Source: a virus
Reading direction: 5' to 3' (one strand)
Virus record (IMG/VR): IMGVR_UViG_3300042197_004161
Span: 1-23,113 of that record
Length of the DNA stretch: 23,113 nt
The notes under the pieces are model-generated. The model did no database searches and was not told the DNA's origin. It saw nothing but the letters and a program-made list of their open reading frames with translations. A program made the translations under genes and the position numbers. Below are positions 14,865 through 20,806 of this stretch, piece by piece (positions within the stretch are counted from its first letter, which is position 1; the number at the start of each line of letters is the position of its first letter).

Positions 14865-16082
14865 TCAGGAGAACGACAGGTTCGATACAGCGATCTCACC
14901 CACGTAGTCACCTGCGTTGCCGAAGCTTGACGCAGTGTTTGTGAGCTCGATGTAGCCATAACGTGTCATGAAGCTGACCACTGGTTCAAACGTGGTTGGA
15001 TCCAACACAACGCCTGAGCTCATCAGTGGGATGTATGGGCAGTAGAACGCTGCCGCATCTGCTTCTGACGAACCTTTGTAGCCAACCAGCACTGGTGTGC
15101 TGTCGCTGGCGTAGCTATCAACAAACACGCGCATGGCGCCGTTGAGGGTGCCAACGAACTTGGTGTTTGTGGGAGCTTCAAAGGTACCTTCAGTGGTTCT
15201 TGCGAACGCTGAAGTTGTTGCTGACTGCAGCACAGTGAGGCTGGCTGGTGACACAACTGCCCAGTTGCCAGCACCGCGACGTGTGCGCTGTGCGATCAGG
15301 TTGGCAACGCGGTTGATAAGAACAGCTAGAGCAGCGTGTTCGTCACCAACGAATGTTGCAGTACCCGACACAGTGGCCTGGTTGTATGTGAACTCAGTCT
15401 GGGCCAAGCTGCGCAGCGACAGGAGGATCTCCTGGTCGATTTCAGCAGTGATTTCTTGGGCCAAAGCTGCCATGATTTCTGCTTCAACGTCAATGCCGTG
15501 CATGGCTTGTGCGTCTTGGGCAGCTTCAAAGGTCCAGCGAGCTTGGAGCTTGCGTGTCTTGGCTTCCACAGCCTGCTTGAGGATCTGCACAGAGATCTGA
15601 CGACCGCCGTTGCCTTCCATTGTAGCTGTGGCACCACCTGCGTAGCCTTCAGCAGCAGTCTGTGTGGTGGCAGCATTGGCTGCACCGCGAGGACCAGCTG
15701 AGTAAGCAACAGCAATCTTGAACGGGCTCAGTGCTTCTTCACCGGCTGTGACGCTGGTGGCAGCAGCAGTTTGGTCCGTCATTGTGCTGGCGTAACGCAC
15801 GCGCAGAGTGTGGATCTGACCCACTGGGCCGGTCATGGGCTGCACACCAACGATCTCGTTGGCAATGACAGTGGGCATGACACGTCGTATCACTGGGAGG
15901 ATCACGCGGTTCAATGTGGCAATGTTGCCGCTGACCGTGCTTCCTGCAGAAGCGTTTTCTTTCAAATACTTACGAGTGTTTTCAAGTATCACACTCATAG
16001 CGTTGCGACGATTGCCACGGAGGCCTTCCATGAGGGCTTCTTTGGTCTCGTCCCAGCGGCTTTCTAATAGTTCTTGTGACAT
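14865..16082 (-). CDS. gp23: Major capsid protein, T4 gp23 family
   Basis: 405 residues, clearly shorter than T4 gp23 (521) and without a separate gp24 vertex gene in view. Family hallmarks are the N-terminal helix region to about residue 50, then VQPMTGPVGQIHTLRVRYAS, LQARWTFEAAQDAQAMHGID, EITAEIDQEILLSLR, and SFMTRYGYIELT near the end. It forms the hexamers of the head shell after processing by gp21. The T4 enzyme cuts after Glu in L/I-x-E; here LKE ending at residue 42 or ILE at 34 are the candidates. GAGGAGA before the ATG is a strong ribosome binding site. TATAAAAA just upstream resembles a late promoter. Confidence 0.97.
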   Translation of the reverse strand: MSQELLESRWDETKEALMEGLRGNRRNAMSVILENTRKYLKENASAGSTVSGNIATLNRVILPVIRRVMPTVIANEIVGVQPMTGPVGQIHTLRVRYASTMTDQTAAATSVTAGEEALSPFKIAVAYSAGPRGAANAATTQTAAEGYAGGATATMEGNGGRQISVQILKQAVEAKTRKLQARWTFEAAQDAQAMHGIDVEAEIMAALAQEITAEIDQEILLSLRSLAQTEFTYNQATVSGTATFVGDEHAALAVLINRVANLIAQRTRRGAGNWAVVSPASLTVLQSATTSAFARTTEGTFEAPTNTKFVGTLNGAMRVFVDSYASDSTPVLVGYKGSSEADAAAFYCPYIPLMSSGVVLDPTTFEPVVSFMTRYGYIELTNTASSFGNAGDYVGEIAVSNLSFS

Positions 16083-16099
16083 TTCTGTCTCCTCTAACT

Positions 16100-16107
16100 T
16101 TTTTATA
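16100..16107 (-). promoter_or_regulatory. Possible late promoter before the capsid gene (TATAAAAA)
   Basis: One mismatch to TATAAATA, overlapping the scaffold stop codon and 17 nt before the gp23 ATG. T4 gene 23 has its own late promoter, so the position is plausible. The A-rich sequence makes chance matches easy. Confidence 0.4.
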
Positions 16108-17191
16108 GACCAGCCAAACGTTTGATGTCGATCACATTGCTGCGATCTTCCTGAAACGCCGGTGGTACAACTTTATCACCAGTTACTTCCTTCACGCTTT
16201 CTGTGATCACTTTGCGGCTTTTCTCAGAGGCGTTGTTTAAGACGGCTGGTAGATACTTTTCGTAAGCGTTTTTGAGACGGGACGTCTGCACGCTTTCCAA
16301 GAGATTCTTCATGACCGCTCGCTTGTCCTCGTTGAGAGGGCTCAGCAGTTCCTCCATGACCGCGGTGCGTTCATTGGATTCACGGATCATTCGGATCTCT
16401 TGATCCTTGGATTCCACTAACTTCTTGGCTTGACCAATAACTTTAGCGGCTTCACTTAACTGTGAAGTTTTGGCTTCAAGATCTTTGCGCAGTTTACGCA
16501 CTTCTTGATTTTCATTCAAGTGAGTGTGCGCAAATTCTGCAGCATAAGCTTCAAAAATCTTGCGTCCAAATGTGTTTTCACGCGCCACACGAATGTCTTC
16601 GTGCAGCTGAGTGAGTTCTTGTTTTAGATGCGTGGCAACAGTGGTTCCCAGCTTGCTTGCAGATTCTTTGACAAAACGTCTCTGCAGTTCTTCCAGTTTA
16701 CCGCGTGCTTCTGTGACCAGACGCACTTTGGTTTCCACTAAATCACGTTTGTCTTGAGCAAACTCAGTGATTTCTTTGGCCAGGGCATGCACCACAAATT
16801 CTTCTAGCTTGGCTAGAGCCTGGGTGTGTGCCTTGCGATCCTTGCGGAGTTCACCAATTTCTTCTGCCAGCTTGGATACCATAAAGTCATTGAACTTTGT
16901 GGCACCTTCTTGCATTTGGCTTTGGAACTTGACTCTGTCCTCAACCAGCGCTTGCCGTTCGGCCTGCAGTGATTGGATCTGTTCTTCAAGACCTTCGGTT
17001 ACCATGCGATCTAGAGCTTCGACCATGTTGTTTTTATCATGCTCAAAGCGTTGTGCGAATTCCTCACGGAGTTCGGCACGTACCTGCTCACGAGTCTCGT
17101 TCAGCTTTTGTTCCCAAGCTTCGTTGAGTTCTTGGCTGACGTCTTCGTTGATTAGGCCGCTATCGAGCAATGGTTTGAGTGCTTCTAGCAT
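16103..17191 (-). CDS. gp22: Prohead core scaffold protein, T4 gp22-like
   Basis: 362 residues, longer than T4 gp22 (about 270). Almost entirely charged and helical, with long coiled-coil stretches (EQIQSLQAERQALVEDRVKF, KLEELQRRFVKESASKL). It forms the inner scaffold around which the capsid assembles and is then degraded by gp21. The C-terminal segment VIDIKRLAGL is the kind of short conserved end seen in gp22 homologues. The ATG is preceded by TAGGAGA, which overlaps the end of the protease gene. Identity rests on position between protease and capsid plus coiled-coil character, and is secure in this context. Confidence 0.92.
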   Translation of the reverse strand: MLEALKPLLDSGLINEDVSQELNEAWEQKLNETREQVRAELREEFAQRFEHDKNNMVEALDRMVTEGLEEQIQSLQAERQALVEDRVKFQSQMQEGATKFNDFMVSKLAEEIGELRKDRKAHTQALAKLEEFVVHALAKEITEFAQDKRDLVETKVRLVTEARGKLEELQRRFVKESASKLGTTVATHLKQELTQLHEDIRVARENTFGRKIFEAYAAEFAHTHLNENQEVRKLRKDLEAKTSQLSEAAKVIGQAKKLVESKDQEIRMIRESNERTAVMEELLSPLNEDKRAVMKNLLESVQTSRLKNAYEKYLPAVLNNASEKSRKVITESVKEVTGDKVVPPAFQEDRSNVIDIKRLAGL

Positions 17192-17200
17192 CGACTTCTC

Positions 17201-17827
17201 CTAACGTTTGAGCTCCTTGATGAGGCGTTTGATTTCCTCTTTCAAGTAACCCTGTACTTTTTTGTTGTCCGGTCCAGCTTCACGTGCTAATTCAAGCATT
17301 TTGTGTCCGTAACGCATATTCATCAAGCTTTCATAGATTGCTTTAGGATAAGCATTGGGAGCGCTGGGCTGGGCAACCACATCCACAGTGACTATTTCAA
17401 AGTCACTGACATGTCCATTGTGTCCTACATTTCCGCTGCCGCGGCTGCTGACACCCAGCTTGACATGACTGGTCAAAAGGGTGCGCACTAAATTTCCCAT
17501 GGGAGTTGGCAGGATTTTGAGCTTGCCGTATCCGCAGGGTCCATCCATCCACATGTTCATGATCATGTGGCTCACACGATCAAGGTTGATTTTGAGATCA
17601 TCGGGGTGATCAACTTCGCCTAAGACCGAATGACCGGTCTTGATCTGCTCCATGATGGTGCCAACGGCTTTTTCTATCTCATTGACAGGATACACACGTT
17701 CGTTGGCATTTTTTACGCCACCTTCAATGCATATACCTTGCATGTAAAGATCCTTACCTTCGCCAGTGCCCTCAACTATAATGCGGGCCTGGTCGAAAGT
17801 AAGGTATTCTTTAAGATAAGCTGCCAT
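17201..17827 (-). CDS. gp21: Prohead maturation protease, T4 gp21 family
   Basis: 208 residues, the usual size for the family. The herpesvirus-protease-like fold is marked by LGEVDHPDDLKINLDRVSH with catalytic His74, and by KLGVSSRGSG with the nucleophile Ser among residues 127-128. These correspond to the His and Ser of T4 gp21. QGICIEGGVKNANERVYPV at the N-terminus is also typical. The enzyme sits in the prohead core, cuts capsid, scaffold and core proteins, and then itself. The C-terminal LKEEIKRLIKELKR is a basic helix. Only a weak ribosome binding site precedes the ATG, 14 nt after the upstream gene, so coupling is likely. Confidence 0.97.
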   Translation of the reverse strand: MAAYLKEYLTFDQARIIVEGTGEGKDLYMQGICIEGGVKNANERVYPVNEIEKAVGTIMEQIKTGHSVLGEVDHPDDLKINLDRVSHMIMNMWMDGPCGYGKLKILPTPMGNLVRTLLTSHVKLGVSSRGSGNVGHNGHVSDFEIVTVDVVAQPSAPNAYPKAIYESLMNMRYGHKMLELAREAGPDNKKVQGYLKEEIKRLIKELKR

Positions 17828-17841
17828 TTACTTTGGGTCTC

Positions 17842-18663
17842 TTACTGCTTGGGGAAAGGTGTCTTGGTGTTGACGCCTGTCTCTTGCTTGAGTTGCGGCT
17901 TGGGAGCTGCGTCAAGCTTCACAGTGTTCTGTGCTGGTGTGTTCTGCACCTTGCCAATCATGTCCTTGGCTGTGGGCGCTGAACGACCGCTTTCTGCAGC
18001 GGTGTCAGTCTTGACCGGCTTGGCAACAGCGCCCTTGGCTCCGCTGTTGGCAGCCACAACTGGCTTGGTGTTGATACCCGACTCTTCGCTAGTCACGGCC
18101 TTGGGGGCTGCTTTGAGGTTGATAGCTTCTTCCATGGGCATCTTCATGCCTTCGGTTTCAAGCTCGTCATCCACGACTTCTTCGGCGTCCATGTCTGCGC
18201 CAACATCAACATCGTCGACTTCAACATCCATGTCTAGTTCGTCAGAGCCCATGCCCTCATCGCCCATGAGTTTTTCAAACTCTGCCATGAGATCTTCAAC
18301 TTCTTTCTCAAGGTCAACTACGCGATCCTCGAGATCTTCTTTGTGATCCATGTCGTCTTCGCCGGCTTCGCCAAGACCCACTTCTTCAACTTCTACGTCG
18401 TCGATGAGGTCATCGGCTTGATCGCCGCCAAGATCGCCTTCTTCCACCTTTTCCTTGTCATCATCATGTTCATCTTTGGCTTCGTCGACTTTCTTGTCTT
18501 CGTCGTCCTTGTCGTGTTCGGCTTCTTCAAGCTCGTCTTTCTTCATCATTTCTTCGTAGATAGTGCGGCTCTTTTCCACTACTATCTCGTGAAAGAGTTC
18601 ACGAGCTTTGGCGTCTTCGTCATTGATCACGTATTCGATCAATTGTTCAAATTTGTTTGTCAT
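17842..18663 (-). CDS. Acidic prohead core protein, gp68 position
   Basis: 273 residues, about twice the length of T4 gp68 (141). Residues 1-40 (FEQLIEYVINDEDAKARELF, then EIVVEKSRTIYEEM) are the helical N-terminal signature of prohead core proteins in T4-like phages. Residues about 41-170 are extremely rich in Asp and Glu with scattered Lys. Residues about 170-273 are an Ala/Lys/Pro/Thr linker with two INTK or VNTK elements. The acidic middle may act as a DNA-like charge block inside the prohead; this is inference. Strong GAGGAGG precedes the ATG. The product is presumably removed by gp21. Confidence 0.85.
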   Translation of the reverse strand: MTNKFEQLIEYVINDEDAKARELFHEIVVEKSRTIYEEMMKKDELEEAEHDKDDEDKKVDEAKDEHDDDKEKVEEGDLGGDQADDLIDDVEVEEVGLGEAGEDDMDHKEDLEDRVVDLEKEVEDLMAEFEKLMGDEGMGSDELDMDVEVDDVDVGADMDAEEVVDDELETEGMKMPMEEAINLKAAPKAVTSEESGINTKPVVAANSGAKGAVAKPVKTDTAAESGRSAPTAKDMIGKVQNTPAQNTVKLDAAPKPQLKQETGVNTKTPFPKQ

Positions 18664-18685
18664 AAATCCTCCTCAAAGTAAATGG

Positions 18686-18702
18686 CTGTAAAATATTTAC
18701 AG
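18686..18702 (-). promoter_or_regulatory. Late-promoter-like box inside a palindrome, upstream of the gp68-like gene
   Basis: CTGTAAA / TTTACAG forms a 7-bp perfect palindrome with a 3-nt centre. On the minus strand TGTAAATA (18694..18701) is one mismatch from the T4 late box. It lies about 31 nt before the ATG at 18663 and ahead of GAGGAGG. It could drive gp68-like through gp23, or be a protein-binding or RNA hairpin site. Confidence 0.4.
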
Positions 18703-18752
18703 ATTGCACCGTAAATACATCAATTATCGGCGATTTTTTCGTGAAAATAATG

Positions 18753-18772
18753 GTAAAGTCAGGAGACTTTAC
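18753..18772 (-). terminator. Hairpin at end of the gp67-like gene, weak terminator or processing site
   Basis: Perfect 8-bp stem GTAAAGTC / GACTTTAC with loop TCCT, spanning the TAA stop of the 72-residue gene. The following CATTATTTTC is only a poor U-tract, so partial termination or RNA stabilisation is more likely than full termination. The rest of the gap (18664..18752) holds the palindromic promoter-like site. Confidence 0.5.
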
Positions 18773-18987
18773 ATCATGGGCTGCACAGGTGGTGCGTACT
18801 GAGCCTTGACCTTGGCCAATTTTTCCTTGAACTCTACTGCTCTAACATCGTTGAGCTGACGCAGTTTGTTGATCTGCGCCAAAGTTAGTTTGGTTTTTCT
18901 CAGATCGCCCAGCTTGGGTCGCGAGTTATCCTGACCAATGTCTTGATAACTTTCTTTTTCTCTTTCATAGAGTTCAAGCAAAATCAT
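18769..18987 (-). CDS. Small prohead core protein, gp67 position
   Basis: 72 residues, close in size to T4 gp67 (80). Charged and helical; KLTLAQINKLRQLNDVRAVE then FKEKLAKVKAQYAPP is a pattern I recall in proteins between portal and protease in T4-like aquatic phages. It ends PPVQPMM. By position it should be part of the prohead core, but sequence similarity to T4 gp67 is not evident to me. No Shine-Dalgarno is present. An exact TATAAATA ends 5 nt before the ATG and overlaps the portal stop, predicting a transcript that begins at the ATG itself. Confidence 0.82.
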   Translation of the reverse strand: MILLELYEREKESYQDIGQDNSRPKLGDLRKTKLTLAQINKLRQLNDVRAVEFKEKLAKVKAQYAPPVQPMM

Positions 18988-18992
18988 GCTGG

Positions 18993-19000
18993 TATTTATA
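18993..19000 (-). promoter_or_regulatory. T4-type late promoter box, exact TATAAATA
   Basis: The minus-strand sequence TATAAATACCAGCATG joins the box to the start of the gp67-like gene. With the T4 layout (box at -13 to -6) position +1 is the A of the ATG at 18987. The box contains the TAA stop of the portal gene. Confidence 0.7.
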
Positions 19001-20798
19001 CAGCAGGGGCGCCAGCAGCCGCCGGGGCAGCAGCACCTGCAGCAGGCTGTTGACCGGGTGCAGCGCCGGGGGCACCAGGTGCAGCGCCGGCGGCACCGCC
19101 AGGTGCTTCAGGTTCACCCAAGCCTGACAACTCAGCAGCGGTGTCAAGATCTGACTCAATGCCCGCAGGCGTGACACCCACAGATCTAAGATCCGTTCCG
19201 GCCGCAGGCGGTGCAGTGGCCTCGGTGCGCTCTTGTTCCCAGAGCTCTTCGTTCTCGCGCACTTCATCTTCGCTGAGACCCAGGTAGCGTTTCAGCAGGA
19301 ATCGCTTGCTGAGATAGGGCAAGGCATCCAGTTGTGTAAACGTGCTGACTCGTGTAGTGTCAAGTTCAGCTTCGCGATAGCTGGCGAAGTTCTGCGGTGG
19401 GTTGAATCTAATACTAAACAGGCCAGCATCAATATTGAAGCCGCGCCAGCGCATGAACATCTTGAATTCATCGTCAAGTTTTTGCACCACTAGACGCTGG
19501 AGTCGCTCGCAGTACTGATTAAATCTGTATTCTTGTATCAGTGCAGTGCCCACTCGACCGTCGTTGAGGGGGCGATCGCTGTCATCGGGTCCCGTGGGCA
19601 GATAGCTGCTGGGCACACGCAGTCCGCGACACATCTTGTTGTTGAAATACTTGAGATCGTCGATCTCACCAAGATTGCTGCCGCCCGGCAAGGTTTCCAC
19701 AGAACTACCGCGTCCATCTGCTGTTTGCGGGAAGAAGTAATCTTCGTTGATACTGAGTGGATTGTAGCTGGAATCCATGATGTGCTGGCCGCCACCGGTG
19801 TAGCTGGGTATTCTGCGCTGATGTATTTCGTTCTTGACGCGCTCCACAAACTGCATGGCCATGTGGCTGGGCATGCTGCCCACGTCGATCTTAAACACCC
19901 TACGTTCCGGTGCGCGGGCCACACGGTAAATCAACACAGCATCTTCCAGGAGTTCCTTTTGTTTGAACACACGGAATATGGTTTCCAGCACGCTCTGTCC
20001 AAATGGCCAGTAAAAGTCCAGGCCTTCAGTGAGACTGATGTGAACCACGTGTTTGGCGTCGATCACAGCCTCGTTCATGGCTGCGGCAAAACGGCTCTTG
20101 CCAATGCCTCCGCCGCCTGCGCCGGCCGTGGGCACTGTGTAGTTGTAGGGCGCCACGTAACCCGAGCTGGGCGGATTGCTTTGATAGTCTGTGGTGGTCT
20201 TGGCGGCCACTGTGAGATTCTGGAAGTTGGGATTGATGTCACGGATCACGTACTGCTCGGGACGTTTGCCTTCGCTTTCGTTTACAATCACACGCGCCAC
20301 TTTGGTCATGTCGACCCAGTACATCTCAAAGGTTTCGGGGTCGCGCACAAACACCTGGTCGCCGTACTTGATGGTGTTGCGGAATATGCGGAAGATGCGC
20401 TGATCCAGCTTGTTGAGCTTGACCCACTGCTGTAGCTGCTGCTTGATGATGCGCACTTCGTTGTCAGTGGGCGATTCTGTGTACTGCACATCAAAAGGCA
20501 TGGCTGTGTCGGGATTGGTCTGGGTACTGAACTCAGCCAGGATATCCAGACATGAATTGATCTCAGAATCCATGTCCATTTGTTCGTACTGATTGTAGCG
20601 TTCTATGCGATTGGGATGACCGCTGTAGACTTCTGGCAAACGGCTGGCGTAGTTTCTATAAACGATGTCGGCTTGGCCGCGCAAAGGATCCACCACGCTG
20701 TTGCGTCCGTAGCCCGGCAGACCATCGGCGCCACGTCCTGATATGGGACTGAGCTGACCATACTCGTTTGAAACCTTGAAATACTTTTTCCAAGACAT
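18996..20798 (-). CDS. gp20: Portal vertex protein, T4 gp20 family
   Basis: 600 residues (T4 gp20 is 524). It forms the dodecameric ring through which DNA enters the head. Family landmarks: MDMDSEINSCLDILAEFSTQ near the N-terminus, YGDQVFVRDPETFEMYWVD, YRVARAPERRVFKIDVGSMP, the long helix FVERVKNEIHQRR, and DDLKYFNNKMCRGLRVPSSY. A glycine-rich insertion (GAGGGGIGKSRF) lies near residue 230, about 20 residues before HVVHISLTEGLD. The last 40 residues are almost only Ala, Pro and Gly (GEPEAPGGAAGAAPG onward), which is not a feature of T4 gp20. Start ATG is 8 nt after the preceding stop, with no clear Shine-Dalgarno. Confidence 0.97.
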   Translation of the reverse strand: MSWKKYFKVSNEYGQLSPISGRGADGLPGYGRNSVVDPLRGQADIVYRNYASRLPEVYSGHPNRIERYNQYEQMDMDSEINSCLDILAEFSTQTNPDTAMPFDVQYTESPTDNEVRIIKQQLQQWVKLNKLDQRIFRIFRNTIKYGDQVFVRDPETFEMYWVDMTKVARVIVNESEGKRPEQYVIRDINPNFQNLTVAAKTTTDYQSNPPSSGYVAPYNYTVPTAGAGGGGIGKSRFAAAMNEAVIDAKHVVHISLTEGLDFYWPFGQSVLETIFRVFKQKELLEDAVLIYRVARAPERRVFKIDVGSMPSHMAMQFVERVKNEIHQRRIPSYTGGGQHIMDSSYNPLSINEDYFFPQTADGRGSSVETLPGGSNLGEIDDLKYFNNKMCRGLRVPSSYLPTGPDDSDRPLNDGRVGTALIQEYRFNQYCERLQRLVVQKLDDEFKMFMRWRGFNIDAGLFSIRFNPPQNFASYREAELDTTRVSTFTQLDALPYLSKRFLLKRYLGLSEDEVRENEELWEQERTEATAPPAAGTDLRSVGVTPAGIESDLDTAAELSGLGEPEAPGGAAGAAPGAPGAAPGQQPAAGAAAPAAAGAPAV

Positions 20799-20806
20799 AG
20801 ATATAC

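Noticed and set aside
17630-18346. 238-residue plus-strand frame, Ser-rich, with hydrophobic N-terminal segments
   Set aside because: It mirrors the Asp/Glu-rich gp68-like gene (GAT/GAA read backward gives Ser/Phe codons) and spans two minus-strand genes.
19533-20435. 300-residue plus-strand frame opposite the portal gene
   Set aside because: Portal homology on the minus strand is unambiguous. The antisense frame has no recognisable domain and is a codon-bias effect.
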